From positions 3,946,700 to 4,010,699 of the forward strand of contig NZ_CP011382.1 in assembly GCF_000734895.2 (NCBI RefSeq): DNA of 64,000 bases. Direction: 5' to 3'. A model generated the notes under the pieces. It had not been told where the DNA came from, did no database searches, and saw only the letters and a list, made by a program, of their open reading frames with translations. This DNA comes from Calothrix sp. 336/3 (GTDB taxonomy: Bacteria > Cyanobacteriota > Cyanobacteriia > Cyanobacteriales > Nostocaceae). How positions within the stretch are numbered: the stretch's first letter is position 1; every line of letters begins with the position of its first letter. Positions 18,053-28,110 of the stretch are shown here, one piece after another. The position numbers were made by a program, and so were the translations under genes.

Positions 18053-19531
18053 TTATTGGTCATTACCTGGGGTACTGACTACTCGCACCTTGTCACCATC
18101 TTTGAGGTAGCCGGCACCTTGGTTAACTACGCGATCGCCTGCTTGCAAACCATTTTTGATTTCAACTTTGCCATTATTAAGGACTTCCCCTAGTTCTACT
18201 TTTTGAGCGCGCACCGTGTCTTCACCTGATAGGATGAATGCGATCGCGCTGCCGTCAGGTTGGGGAACTACTACTTTCTGGGGTACTGCCACTCCTAACA
18301 CCGTACTAGTATTAATTGCGGCTCTGGCAAACATTCCTGGTTTTAACCAACTAGTTCCCGGCAAGTCAATTTTGACCGTAGCTTCCCGGCGTTTATCGTC
18401 TACCACTGGGATAATTTCCCGTACTGTCCCCCTTAAGCGGATGCGGGGGTTAACATCAGATGTCACCTGAACTGCTGCACCCTCTCTGACTTGATTTAAC
18501 TGTACGGTGGGTACAGATGCCTGAAGTTCTAATTTGCCGTTACGAATGATGGAAAATAGCTTTTGGGAACCACCGACTAAAGTTCCCACTTGGGTTTGGG
18601 GAGGAACACCAGTCACATCTCCCACTCGGACTAACTTTTCGGCAATTACCCCAGCAACTGGGGCGCGTACTAGGGTTTGAGCCAGTTGAGTTTTAAACTG
18701 GGTAATTTTTGCCGCACTACTTTTGGCTTCCGCTTCCGCACTACTCAAATTAGCGCGGGCTGTACCCACTGCGGCTCTGGCACTGGCAACATTTGCTTCT
18801 GCACTACGGATATTTTCCTGGGCTAAACGTACTGCTTCCCTCGCAGTAGTCACCGTTGTTTGGCGGCTATCTAATTCCTGTTGACTAATTGCCCCATCAG
18901 CAACTAGCTTTTCATAGCGTTGATAATTTTTTTCTGCCTCTTGTAGTCTGGCTTGGGATTGGGCTAAATCAGCTTTTCTTTGTTGAACAATGGCTTGACT
19001 AGAAGTTACTGCTGCTTGTTGTGATTGCACGGTGGCTTTTCTAGAAGCGACATCTGCTTGGGTTGACTCAAAATCTGCCCGTGCTTGGGTAATTTGAGAT
19101 TGCAAAACAGAATCATCTAAAATTGCCAGCAATTGTCCGGCTTTCACATTATCTCCCTCATTTACCAGAACTTGCTTGATTTGCAAACCATTACTTTGGG
19201 GTAAAACTGGAATTAAGTCCCGTGCGGCAACTGTACCTGTGGCATTTAATGTTTTGGCAATGGAATTACTGCCCACTGCAATTACTGTCACAGTCATTGT
19301 CGGGTTAGCTACCTGGGGTTTTTTCGTGGTTGGATTACTGGAAGTAGCAGATCGTTGGCTGAAAATTTGTGTACCACCAAAGGCGATCGCCAAACCTAAA
19401 CCAGTACCTAACAATAACGGTGACAACCAAGCAAGTTGTCGATTTGTCTTGCCAATTTCCCTCTGGACATCTCTGACTGCCACAGACTCTTGCGTCTCAA
19501 GTTCCGAAGTACTTTCTTCACCCACTGTCAT
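18053..19531 (-). CDS. RND periplasmic adaptor (HlyD/AcrA family)
   Basis: 492 residues. A membrane anchor is at 35-58 (LAWLSPLLLGTGLGLAIAFG). The first biotinyl-lipoyl half has VNEGDNVKAGQLLAILDDS near 125. A long alanine/glutamine-rich coiled-coil hairpin follows (about 140-275), then the second lipoyl half (VRAPVAGVIAEKLVRVGDV) and a beta-barrel. It bridges the RND pump to an outer-membrane channel. It forms an operon with the pump gene downstream; the 656 bp upstream hold the operon promoter. Confidence 0.92.
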   Translation of the reverse strand: MTVGEESTSELETQESVAVRDVQREIGKTNRQLAWLSPLLLGTGLGLAIAFGGTQIFSQRSATSSNPTTKKPQVANPTMTVTVIAVGSNSIAKTLNATGTVAARDLIPVLPQSNGLQIKQVLVNEGDNVKAGQLLAILDDSVLQSQITQARADFESTQADVASRKATVQSQQAAVTSSQAIVQQRKADLAQSQARLQEAEKNYQRYEKLVADGAISQQELDSRQTTVTTAREAVRLAQENIRSAEANVASARAAVGTARANLSSAEAEAKSSAAKITQFKTQLAQTLVRAPVAGVIAEKLVRVGDVTGVPPQTQVGTLVGGSQKLFSIIRNGKLELQASVPTVQLNQVREGAAVQVTSDVNPRIRLRGTVREIIPVVDDKRREATVKIDLPGTSWLKPGMFARAAINTSTVLGVAVPQKVVVPQPDGSAIAFILSGEDTVRAQKVELGEVLNNGKVEIKNGLQAGDRVVNQGAGYLKDGDKVRVVSTPGNDQ

Positions 19532-20187
19532 GCCTCCCTTTCCAGCCCTATCAAGACAGGCTTACGCTTAACAAATCTTGAAAAATATTACTATATATTA
19601 ACTATGACTCATTTTTGCTCTGGTTGTGTAGATTTTCGGAAACAATAGCAGGGGTGAAGGGTTAAGCCATTTTTTCTGGCTCAAGTTTGCGTGCATCCTT
19701 TTTCCTTTTTGCCATCCCCCACAGCCAGAAGATATCATTCCTATTCACTTCTTACTTTGAATCTAGTCACATTTAGACACCTATCTAGATCACTGCTATA
19801 AAGTCACGACTATGGAAGACTAGACAAATTCAAATATTTCGGAGTCAGATATAAAGTTCCTAACTTTATCCGTAACCTATTGAGAAATAGTTATTTTTAA
19901 TACTTTTGTATTGATAGGGATTCCTGTAATTAACTTTGCACCTTCAAGGAACCATCGCCTATCCTGTGATAGAGGCATGAAATATGGCTCTTAACTATAT
20001 CAGTAAATATACTGATGGTGCGAGTCAATAATACAGGCAATGCGTAAATCTATTGTAGATTCCTTGGGAAAAATAAATTGCACTCTAAGGATACTACTTT
20101 GTGCCTGAGTACTGAATTCATGCTTTATTCTCATCAGTTCATTATCGAACTATTTTCATATCAAGCGATAAATAATTCTTATCAAAA
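19532..20187. other. Divergent intergenic region, RND operon / HD hydrolase
   Basis: 656 bp with no supported gene. It holds outward promoters for both flanking units. A short hairpin-like GCCA/TGGC pair lies near 19662-19682. Confidence 0.4.
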
Positions 20188-21075
20188 ATGAGAAACACTA
20201 TGTTCAATGCCACGGAAATCCTAATTGATGTTTTTGTAAAACAGATTCGAGATGGTTATCGTCGTACCTATGGCTGTTTGAAAGGTGACTATCAAGATAT
20301 TATTGCTTGGGCTGGCACCATGGCATTAGAAAATATTGCCAATAGTGATGCTTTGTATCACAACGTCGAACATTCCATCCTCGTCACCCTGGTAGGGCAA
20401 GAAATCCTACGTGGTAAACATATTCGTGAAGGAGGTGTGTCTAGTGAAGACTGGTTGCATTGTGTGATTTCCTTGTTATGCCATGATATTGGCTATGTCA
20501 AAGGTGTATGTCGGCAAGATAGAGAAGATGCCGGTTTATATGCAACAGGAAACGAGAATCGGATGATTTCCTTAGCTCCTGGGGCATCGGATGCGAGCCT
20601 GACACCTTATCATGTAGATCGGGCAAAATTATTTATTGATGAGCGTTTTGGTGGACATAAATTAATTGATTCCGAAGTCATCAAAAGCAATATTGAACTA
20701 ACACGTTTTCCTGTACCAGTGGCAGAAGATCATCAATGTACTGATAGTTATGCTGGTTTAGTGCGTGCTGCTGACTTGATTGGGCAACTTAGCGATCCGC
20801 GCTACTTAAGGAAGATTACTTCTTTGTTTTATGAATTTGAAGAAACAGGGATGAACAAAGTGCTGGGTTATCAGACTCCAGCTGATTTACGTAAAAACTA
20901 TGCCAAGTTTTATTGGCATGGAGTGTATCCTTACATTCAAGATGGTTTACGTTATCTATCCTTGACCCAGCAAGGTAAGCAGATTGTAGCCAATCTCTAT
21001 TCTAATGTGTTTGTTGTGGAGCATGAAATTCCCCAGGAAGAGAAATTATATTTAGTTGAACAACTGCGTGCATAG
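20188..21075 (+). CDS. HD-domain metal-dependent phosphohydrolase
   Basis: 295 residues. HD signature: His in YHNVEHS near residue 56, then CHDIGY (His-Asp, near 98), and a later metal-binding Asp in the RAADLIGQL helix. Such proteins hydrolyse nucleotides or cyclic nucleotides with bound metal; the substrate cannot be read from sequence. It is a single-domain protein of the cyanobacterial type without a GGDEF or sensor domain. ATG 20200 (MFNATE) is an equally good start. It stands alone in the plus direction. Confidence 0.8.
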   Translation: MRNTMFNATEILIDVFVKQIRDGYRRTYGCLKGDYQDIIAWAGTMALENIANSDALYHNVEHSILVTLVGQEILRGKHIREGGVSSEDWLHCVISLLCHDIGYVKGVCRQDREDAGLYATGNENRMISLAPGASDASLTPYHVDRAKLFIDERFGGHKLIDSEVIKSNIELTRFPVPVAEDHQCTDSYAGLVRAADLIGQLSDPRYLRKITSLFYEFEETGMNKVLGYQTPADLRKNYAKFYWHGVYPYIQDGLRYLSLTQQGKQIVANLYSNVFVVEHEIPQEEKLYLVEQLRA

Positions 21076-21314
21076 TTGAGATTATGGCAAAGGGAAAATA
21101 GGGAAAAGCAAGGTTTAAGGGGGAAAGAAAAATATTTCCTGGGAAGAAAATATGCAAAAAAATTAATTACCTGGGATTTGGGGGTTTTTGATAGACTATT
21201 CCATGATTTTCTGACTCCTTAACCTTCTATACCGAGTATTTTTGAGTTTCTTCCTTTGAATATTGGTGATTGCGCGTAAACTATTGACTATTAACTCTTG
21301 ACCATTACTTAACT

Positions 21315-22430
21315 ATGAATTGGTGGCAACGACTCAAGAAAAATCCTTTGGCAAAGTTTGGGGCAGTTTTGTTGATTTTGTTTTACACTGCGGTGATTGC
21401 AGCCGATTTTATTGCCCCCTATGATCCGCTAGTTCCACAAAACAGTGGTTCCCTATTACCACCAACTACAGTATATTGGCAGTCATCCACAGGGCAGTTT
21501 ATCGGTCCCCACGTCTATCCGACAACCCAAGGGGATACAAATTTAGAAACAGGCGATCGCCAAATTATTGTTGATAAAACTAAACCTGCATCTCTGAAAT
21601 TCTTTGTCTCAGGTTTTGAATACCACCTGTTACAGTTGAAATTCCCCCTACCACCGAAATGGGATGAGGTGACAATTTTCCCTGGTATTCCTTTAAACTG
21701 GCATTTATTTGGCACTGCGGGAGATGCCAGATTTAATCTTCTGGGAACTGATGATCAAGGACGTGATCAATTCAGTCGCCTATTGTATGGTGGTCGTATT
21801 AGCCTATTTATCGGCATTGTGGGTGTGGTGCTTACCTATCCTCTAGGTATGCTGTTTGGAGGTATTTCTGGTTACTTCGGTGGCTGGATAGATAGCGTCA
21901 TTATGCGTGTTGCTGAAGTATTAATGACTTTTCCTAGTATTTATTTATTGGTGAGTCTCGGTGCAGTTTTGCCCCCAGGATTACCCAGTAGTCAACAGTT
22001 TATGTTAATTGTGTTAATTACTTCAGTAATTAGTTGGGCAGGATTGGCAAGGGTAATTCGTGGACAGGTACTCTCAATTAAAGAGCGGGAGTTTGTCCAA
22101 GCTGCAAAAGCGATGGGTGGAAAACCAATATATATTATTCTGCGTCACGTTTTACCCCAAACAGCAACCTATATTATCATTTCTGCCACCTTGACAGTTC
22201 CTAGTTTCATTGGTGCGGAAGCTGTGCTGAGTTTGATTGGATTAGGAATTAAACCACCCGATCCTTCCTGGGGAAATATGTTGTCCTTAGCAACAAATGC
22301 CTCGGTATTAGTTTTACAACCTTGGCTAATTTGGCCCCCTGCCATGTTAATTATTTTGACAGTATTGGCATTTAATTTACTTGGTGATGGTTTACGTGAT
22401 GCCCTAGATCCCCGTAGTATTCAGAGGTAA
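21315..22430 (+). CDS. ABC transporter permease, DppC/OppC family
   Basis: 371 residues, against about 300 for typical DppC. TM1 lies at 15-32. A periplasmic stretch of about 100 residues (35-140) with the LGTDDQGRDQFSRLLYGGR motif at its end follows. Five more membrane segments follow. The EAA loop is EFVQAAKAMGGKPIYIILRH (ATPase contact). It would import peptides or nickel-like substrates with a DppB-type partner, ATPases and a binding protein, none of which are adjacent. Single-gene permeases of this kind are frequent in cyanobacterial genomes. Confidence 0.88.
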   Translation: MNWWQRLKKNPLAKFGAVLLILFYTAVIAADFIAPYDPLVPQNSGSLLPPTTVYWQSSTGQFIGPHVYPTTQGDTNLETGDRQIIVDKTKPASLKFFVSGFEYHLLQLKFPLPPKWDEVTIFPGIPLNWHLFGTAGDARFNLLGTDDQGRDQFSRLLYGGRISLFIGIVGVVLTYPLGMLFGGISGYFGGWIDSVIMRVAEVLMTFPSIYLLVSLGAVLPPGLPSSQQFMLIVLITSVISWAGLARVIRGQVLSIKEREFVQAAKAMGGKPIYIILRHVLPQTATYIIISATLTVPSFIGAEAVLSLIGLGIKPPDPSWGNMLSLATNASVLVLQPWLIWPPAMLIILTVLAFNLLGDGLRDALDPRSIQR

Positions 22431-23007
22431 TTTTTCATAGGTTAATTGATTTCAAATTAGGTGGTCATGATTTTGTAGGATTTAGGTAACAGGGGGGAGA
22501 AAATGAGACTAGAAGCTTGCCTCCTGATTTTCCAATCACCTAAATGCTTTTGGATGAAAATTTATTATCTTATGGTGCGGGTAGAGATGCCCGCTTTTAT
22601 GATGTTTATCTGTTCGCTAGAATACTTACCTGAATGACTTATGAGTCATGAGTAGTAAATTAAGACTTGAAATCCTTAATATTTCCTAAGTAGAACGGCT
22701 TAAATAATTCACGCTATGTCATTGCGAATGAAACGTTCGCGTAGCGTGTCGCTTTGCGACTCAGTGGAATGAAGCAATCGCAACGGTTTTGACGATTTTA
22801 CAATCTGTTACATAGTTAGGTTTATTCTCACCGACTTACTTAGATGTTTCCGAAACAATGATTTGAAATCTATCTTGAAACCCTTATGAAATAAGAGGCA
22901 TTTCTAATTCACGCCAGGTGTGATTAATAAAATATCTGGGCAAAAATGTTCATAACCGATAGGATAATCTGAGAGAATACTTGCAAGCTTCTGTATATAT
23001 TTTCCCA
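22431..23007. other. Intergenic region holding a palindromic repeat
   Basis: About 577 bp without a gene. The repeat at 22717-22783 is annotated separately. The remainder is AT-rich and should contain the amidase promoter. Confidence 0.4.
22717..22783. repeat. Second copy of the dispersed palindromic repeat
   Basis: Begins TGTCATTGCGAA and includes the core GTGTCGCTTTGCGACTCAG found in the repeat at 12332-12447. It is shorter and lacks the right half of that copy. No target duplication is visible. Confidence 0.7.
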
Positions 23008-23700
23008 GTGAAAAAACTATTACTATTAATTTGCTCCATGGGTTTCTTAGTGTCGAGCTACCCCACAGTTGCACAACAGAAAAATCAAGGAAACCTAGTG
23101 CAATTATCTCAGAATAAAGTCAAAAACAAAAAGCCTTTATCTGGAACGAAAATTATTATTAATCCAGGACATGGAGGTGAGGAAACAGGTGCGGTAGGTG
23201 CAACTGGATATTTTGCCAAGGATGCAAACTTACAAGTGTCAAAGTTGTTAGCTGAAGAGTTGCGCCAAAATGGAGCAATCGTGGTGATGACAAGGGATGA
23301 TGATAGATATTTATCCTTAGGCGATCGCCAAGCAATTATCAAACAAGAAGAACCGACAATTGCCATTACAATACATTACACCTTGGCTGCTGATGGTGAA
23401 GATGCAGAAAAAGTTCAAGGAATTAGAGCTTTTTGGTATCATCCCCAATCCCAGGGTTTGGCTGTTTTCATCCACAATTCCCTAACTCGTAAACTTGGAC
23501 GTGCATCTGGTGGTGTATTTTGGAATAATTTGGCTTTAACTCGTCCAGACATTTCCCCATCTGTAGTTTTGGAATTGGGTTTTTTCAGCAATCCCCAAGA
23601 ATTTGAGTGGATAACAAATACTCAAGAACAAAGAAAATTAGCTACTGTTTTGGCACAGAGTATAACAGAGTGGCTACAAAAAACCCAAAAATCCCAGTAG
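23008..23700 (+). CDS. N-acetylmuramoyl-L-alanine amidase (Amidase_3)
   Basis: 230 residues from GTG 23008. That start gives a clean signal peptide (MKKLLLLICSMGFLVSSYP...VAQQ); TTG 22981 would add nine residues. Zinc-amidase motifs: NPGHGGEETGA (His and Glu ligands near 56-59), ITIHYT (third His near 122) and VVLELGFFSNP (catalytic Glu). It cleaves the amide between muramic acid and the stem peptide in the periplasm, acting in cell separation or septal junction remodelling. No AMIN or SH3 targeting domain is present, unlike the larger AmiC proteins. A terminator follows. Confidence 0.9.
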   Translation: MKKLLLLICSMGFLVSSYPTVAQQKNQGNLVQLSQNKVKNKKPLSGTKIIINPGHGGEETGAVGATGYFAKDANLQVSKLLAEELRQNGAIVVMTRDDDRYLSLGDRQAIIKQEEPTIAITIHYTLAADGEDAEKVQGIRAFWYHPQSQGLAVFIHNSLTRKLGRASGGVFWNNLALTRPDISPSVVLELGFFSNPQEFEWITNTQEQRKLATVLAQSITEWLQKTQKSQ

Positions 23701-23713
23701 ATTTTGTTGTTAG

Positions 23714-23756
23714 GAGAAGATGAGCAAATTCATCCTCAATTCTTCTCAAGTTTTTT
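23714..23756 (+). terminator. Terminator after the amidase gene
   Basis: GAGAAGA (23714-23720) pairs with TCTTCTC (23741-23747), with inner GAG/CTC pairing, followed by AAG and six T. It lies 14 bp after the stop codon. Confidence 0.7.
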
Positions 23757-23806
23757 CATAATTATTTTAGTAAGTAATTGATAGTCCTAATCAACTCTGA
23801 TTTGTA

Positions 23807-23830
23807 GGGGCAGACTAGAAGGTCTGCTCC
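23807..23830. repeat. Perfect-stem hairpin between amidase and proS
   Basis: GGGGCAGAC (23807-23815) pairs with GTCTGCTCC (23822-23830) around a six-base loop with one G-T pair. No T run follows on either strand, so it is a weak candidate terminator for proS, whose stop codon is 19 bp away. Confidence 0.5.
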
Positions 23831-23848
23831 TCATTCTACTGAGCAAAT

Positions 23849-25660
23849 TTATGATTGAGAAGTGGCTGCTGTAATCCACTGCTGAATCGTCACCACAACA
23901 TCCTCTAGGGCAATTTCTTGAGATTCTTTCGTGGCACGTTTGACAATCTCCACTTTCCCATTAGCTAGAGCTTTTCCGGTGACAATTCTATAGGGAATAC
24001 CGATTAAATCAGCATCTTTAAATTTGACTCCAGCTCGCTCATTTCTATCATCAAGTAATGTTTCAATTCCGGCTTTGTTGAGTTCTAAATACAGTTTTTC
24101 GGCGGCTGCCATTTGTTGAGTATCGTTAATATTGGGAACGGTGACAATGGCATGGTAGGGAGCGATCGCCACTGACCAGACAATACCATCTTTATCATAG
24201 GATTGTTCTACGGCAGCCTGAGCTAGACGGGAAACCCCCACACCATAGCAACCCATAACTAAAGGTTTTTCTTCCCCTTGCTCGTTGGTATAGGTTGCAC
24301 CCATAGCTTGGGAATATTTGGTTCCAAGTTGGAAAATATGCCCCACCTCGATACCACGGGCAGTTTGCAGTAGCTGTTCAGGGTTATGGAGAGCGCGATC
24401 GCCTGGTCGAGCTTTCCGAATATCTACGGTGATATTTGGTAAAGTAAATTGCTCTGTCCAGTTAGCTCCGACGACGTGATACCCCGATTCATTAGAGCCG
24501 GTGATAAAGTTTTTCAAGCTAGTAACAGTGGCATCAACTAACCGGAGAAACTTCGGTGAAACATCCTTGATAGCTTGGATATAATCATCACCAATATCTG
24601 GGGCAATGTAACCTAGAGGTAAGGCTTTTGCCGCCCATTTATCCTGAGCTTCCTTGTCTGGTACAGTTAATTTCAATACAGCTTTACCACCAAACTGAGG
24701 CGCTAATCTAGTTAATTCATTTTGTAATTTGACTTCGTTAACTTCCTGATCGCCACGAATACTAACTAATACCAGTACTGTGACTCCATTGTCATAGACT
24801 GCTTGATACAGAACATTCTTGACGACTTGAGTTGCATCACACTGGAGAAAATTACACAATTTTTCAATGGTGTCGGTTCCCGGTGTTTCCCGCTTTTCAT
24901 AGCTGCTAAAGGCGGAATCTACCGCATCGGGGGGAAGAGAAACAGCTTTTTCCACATTCGCTGCATACTTGCCATCTTCGGTGTACAGTACTTCATCCTC
25001 CCCCGCATCTGCCAAAATCATGAATTCTGTGGAACCGGAACCACCGATCGCCCCAGAGTCAGCTTCCACAGCCCGAAATTTTAAGCCACAGCGCCGCAAC
25101 ATATTACTGTATGCGTGGTACATATCCTGGTATGTTTTTTTCAGGCTATCTTCATCCCCATGGAATGAGTAGCCATCCTTCATGATAAATTCCCGTCCTC
25201 GCATTAAACCAAAGCGGGGGCGGATTTCATCACGGAATTTCGTTTGTAATTGGTACAGGTGCAGGGGTAATTGACGATAGGAGCGCACCATATCACGGGC
25301 TACGGTAGTAATTATCTCTTCATGGGTGGGACCTAATGCCAAATTTTGCTGTCTTCTATCTGTGAGGGCAAACATTATACCTTCTGCTTTCGTATAGGTA
25401 TCCCAGCGTCCTGATTCTTGCCATAGCTCGGCGGGCTGTAATTGTGGTAACAAGCATTCTTGGGCTCCAGTGGCATTCATTTCTTCTCGCACAATCTGGG
25501 AGACTTTTTGCAGCACTCGCCACATCAAAGGCAAATAAGCATAAACACCGCTACCGATGCGACGAATATAACCAGCACGGAGTAATAATTTGTGGCTGGG
25601 AATCTCCGCATCTGCTGGATCATCTCTCAGTGTGACGAATAACATTTGTGACAGTCGCAT
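23849..25660 (-). CDS. proS: Prolyl-tRNA synthetase
   Basis: 603 residues, bacterial-type ProS. Class II motif 2 is in RDEIRPRFGLMRGREFIMKD. The editing (YbaK-like) insertion spans about 230-390. Class II motif 3 is GCYGVGVSRLAQA, and the C-terminal anticodon domain holds LLDDRNERAGVKFKDADLIG. It charges tRNA-Pro and hydrolyses mischarged Ala-tRNA-Pro. I chose ATG 25660 (MRLSQMLF) because AAAAAGGGG lies seven bases upstream; an in-frame ATG at 25708 would add 16 lysine-rich residues unlike the family. It is divergent from the acyltransferase gene. Confidence 0.96.
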   Translation of the reverse strand: MRLSQMLFVTLRDDPADAEIPSHKLLLRAGYIRRIGSGVYAYLPLMWRVLQKVSQIVREEMNATGAQECLLPQLQPAELWQESGRWDTYTKAEGIMFALTDRRQQNLALGPTHEEIITTVARDMVRSYRQLPLHLYQLQTKFRDEIRPRFGLMRGREFIMKDGYSFHGDEDSLKKTYQDMYHAYSNMLRRCGLKFRAVEADSGAIGGSGSTEFMILADAGEDEVLYTEDGKYAANVEKAVSLPPDAVDSAFSSYEKRETPGTDTIEKLCNFLQCDATQVVKNVLYQAVYDNGVTVLVLVSIRGDQEVNEVKLQNELTRLAPQFGGKAVLKLTVPDKEAQDKWAAKALPLGYIAPDIGDDYIQAIKDVSPKFLRLVDATVTSLKNFITGSNESGYHVVGANWTEQFTLPNITVDIRKARPGDRALHNPEQLLQTARGIEVGHIFQLGTKYSQAMGATYTNEQGEEKPLVMGCYGVGVSRLAQAAVEQSYDKDGIVWSVAIAPYHAIVTVPNINDTQQMAAAEKLYLELNKAGIETLLDDRNERAGVKFKDADLIGIPYRIVTGKALANGKVEIVKRATKESQEIALEDVVVTIQQWITAATSQS

Positions 25661-25823
25661 CGTTGTCCCCTTTTTCGTTTCTTTCTGTTTAGACTTAGTT
25701 ACATTCAAATGAAGTATGCAGTATCAAGGATGAAGTATCAATCAGTTATCAGTTACTAACAAATCTGACAACTGTTACCTCTGCTGAACTCTTTTTTCCC
25801 TTTTACCTTCCCATTCTGGTTTT

Positions 25824-27197
25824 ATGTCTCAAGCTCAACCACCTTTAGAATTTATTCCCCCAGCGCTTAACCCGGTGTTTCTCCGCCTTTGTCAGTTATT
25901 GTTACCTGCATGGGTACGCTGGCAAACTCCGATTAGTGAGATTGAAGCAGATAATGTCGAGACTTTGGTGGATTTATATCGGCAGTTTCAGGAGAAAAAA
26001 GTCCGCTTCATGATGGCGTTTCGTCATCCTAGTACTGCTGATCCAATTTGTCTTGCCTATTTGCTCTCACAAATTGTGCCTAGGGTAGCACGACGCAAGG
26101 GTGTCAAGCTGAATAATCCAGTTCACGCTCATTTTATCTACGATCGCGGTATTCCTCTATGGGCAGGTTCTCATATTGGTTGGGTTGCCTCTCGTTTAGG
26201 AGGAACTCCGATTCAAAGGGGGAAAGCTGACTGGACTGGGTTAAAATCAGCACGGGATTTGTTTGCCAATGGACAATTACCCATGGCAGCTGCACCGGAG
26301 GGTACAACTAACGGTTTATCGGAACTTGTGAATCCCCTGGAACCTGGTATTGCCCAAATGGGTTTTTGGTGTGCGGAAGACTTGCAAAAACAGGGTAAAG
26401 AGGAACAGGTTTTAATTTTACCAGTAGGCATTGAATATAGTTACGTGGATGCTCCGTGGCAGGCGATCGCCAAGATGTTGAGTGACTTAGAAGTTGACAG
26501 TGGTTTGCCGACACCGAAAAATTCGCAAAACCCAACTTTAGAAAATCTCTATCCCCGTTTATTGGCTTTGGCGGAGAGATTGCTGACTCTCATGGAAGAT
26601 TTTTATACTCGTTTTTATCATCAGAAATTGCCTCACCAAGCTGGCAAAGTTACAGAAATTAACGATATTAATACTGCGATCGCCACCCGTTTACAAGCAC
26701 TGATGGATATTGTTTTACAGGTGGCAGAACAGTATTTTGATATTACTGCTAAGGGTAATTTTAATGACCGTTGTCGCCGTGTGGAGCAGGCAGGGTGGAA
26801 TTATATTTTTCGGGAAGATTTTAAGGATATTAAAGCTCTCTCACCCTTAGAAAAAGCCCTTGGCGATCGCGTTGCGGAGGAAGCAAATCTGCGAATGTGG
26901 CATATGCGTTTAGTGGAAAGCTTTGTCGCTGTGACTGGCAGCTATATCCGCGAAAAACCGACAGCAGAACGTTTTGCCGAAACAACTTTGCTGGTGTGGG
27001 ATATGGTATGTCGCATCAAGGGTGGTAATCCCTTTACCCGTCCAAATTTAGGTAAGCAAAAGGCAAAAATTACCATTGGTGAACCCTTATCTGTGAGCGA
27101 TCGCTATCCAAATTACAAAGGTAGTCGTCAAGGTGCAAGACAAGCTGTTGGTGAGTTGACAAAGGATTTACAGATAGCTCTAGAAAACCTGATTTAA
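25824..27197 (+). CDS. PlsC-like 1-acyl-glycerol-3-phosphate acyltransferase family protein
   Basis: 457 residues, longer than a plain PlsC (about 240). Motif I is HPSTAD (H-x4-D) near residue 68, motif III is APEGTTNG near residue 156, and an arginine-rich region (PIQRGKAD) lies between them. Residues 220-457 form a C-terminal extension found in cyanobacterial members. The family transfers acyl groups to lysophosphatidate in the membrane during lipid synthesis; the true acceptor of this long class is not established. The start ATG 25824 sits close to the 5' end of the divergent proS, so promoters overlap in 25661-25823. Confidence 0.8.
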   Translation: MSQAQPPLEFIPPALNPVFLRLCQLLLPAWVRWQTPISEIEADNVETLVDLYRQFQEKKVRFMMAFRHPSTADPICLAYLLSQIVPRVARRKGVKLNNPVHAHFIYDRGIPLWAGSHIGWVASRLGGTPIQRGKADWTGLKSARDLFANGQLPMAAAPEGTTNGLSELVNPLEPGIAQMGFWCAEDLQKQGKEEQVLILPVGIEYSYVDAPWQAIAKMLSDLEVDSGLPTPKNSQNPTLENLYPRLLALAERLLTLMEDFYTRFYHQKLPHQAGKVTEINDINTAIATRLQALMDIVLQVAEQYFDITAKGNFNDRCRRVEQAGWNYIFREDFKDIKALSPLEKALGDRVAEEANLRMWHMRLVESFVAVTGSYIREKPTAERFAETTLLVWDMVCRIKGGNPFTRPNLGKQKAKITIGEPLSVSDRYPNYKGSRQGARQAVGELTKDLQIALENLI

Positions 27198-27360
27198 AGC
27201 TTTTCCATCATCAAAACTTTTGTTATGGCGACGTAGGTTAGCAATATCTGGAACTGCTAAGTTCTCAAGACACGAGGTTTAGCTCTTAAACGGAACTGCG
27301 GCTTTTTCTAAAAGTCTCGGTTCTGAACATCTATCATTTATCAAAACTGATAAATTACTA

Positions 27361-28110
27361 CTATTCCCCCATGGGTAAATTATTGGGGTCAATTCCTTGA
27401 GCTTGTAAAAAAGCTATGAGTTGTTCGTTTTTTTGACGTTCCTGCTCAGCACGTTGACGTTCCTGCTCAATCTGCTCCACAGCCCAAGGTAACAAGTTAC
27501 CATCCCCGTCCCACCAGCGCAACCAATAACCAGTTCTACCTTCCTTGGTTCCTTGCCAAGTTCCGATAAATAAACCCATGGAATCAATCCAATGGCGACC
27601 ATTTTCATCGGGTAATTTTAGTTGATAATGTCCATTTTCGAGGTAATAAACTTCTAGTAAACCGCTATCTGGTTCAAAAATCGCATAGATGGGAATTTGT
27701 AAAATCTGCTCATAGAAAAACCATTTACCTGGTGGATAGGTGCGCTTAACAGAATATTCACTACCATCGGTATCTGAGAGAAACTCTATGGCTAATGCGG
27801 GAATATCACCTTCTAAGTTGGGTGTGTAGCTTTTGCGTTCTGCTAATATCTGATTGACTCTGGGAATATAAACCCAGTCAGGTGCTTTGGCGATAAATTG
27901 TTCGTTAATTGTGGCACAAAGACCAAAATTTGAGGCTACCAGCATTTGCGGTTGCAGAAAACCACTGATTTCGAGACTTTCACGTAAAGCACCAGCCAAA
28001 ATTGGCTGACCTGTATTTTCCACTGGTTCATCCTCTAGCTGAAAATCCTGAGGTAAGGGTTGCCAAGATATAACAAGTTGGGGATATGGCGGGATAATTC
28101 TAGTTGCCAT
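27361..28110 (-). CDS. Uma2-family (DUF820) PD-(D/E)XK nuclease-like protein
   Basis: 249 residues. The Uma2 core has the PRVNQILAERKSYTPNLEGDIPALAIEFLSD segment (part of the active-site strand with Glu) followed by the VKRTYPPGKWFFYEQILQIPIYAI block. The C-terminus is a Glu/Gln/Arg-rich coiled coil with RAEQERQ-type repeats (about 205-225). These proteins are very numerous in cyanobacteria; the nuclease fold is predicted and the biological role is not known. It stands alone. Confidence 0.82.
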   Translation of the reverse strand: MATRIIPPYPQLVISWQPLPQDFQLEDEPVENTGQPILAGALRESLEISGFLQPQMLVASNFGLCATINEQFIAKAPDWVYIPRVNQILAERKSYTPNLEGDIPALAIEFLSDTDGSEYSVKRTYPPGKWFFYEQILQIPIYAIFEPDSGLLEVYYLENGHYQLKLPDENGRHWIDSMGLFIGTWQGTKEGRTGYWLRWWDGDGNLLPWAVEQIEQERQRAEQERQKNEQLIAFLQAQGIDPNNLPMGE

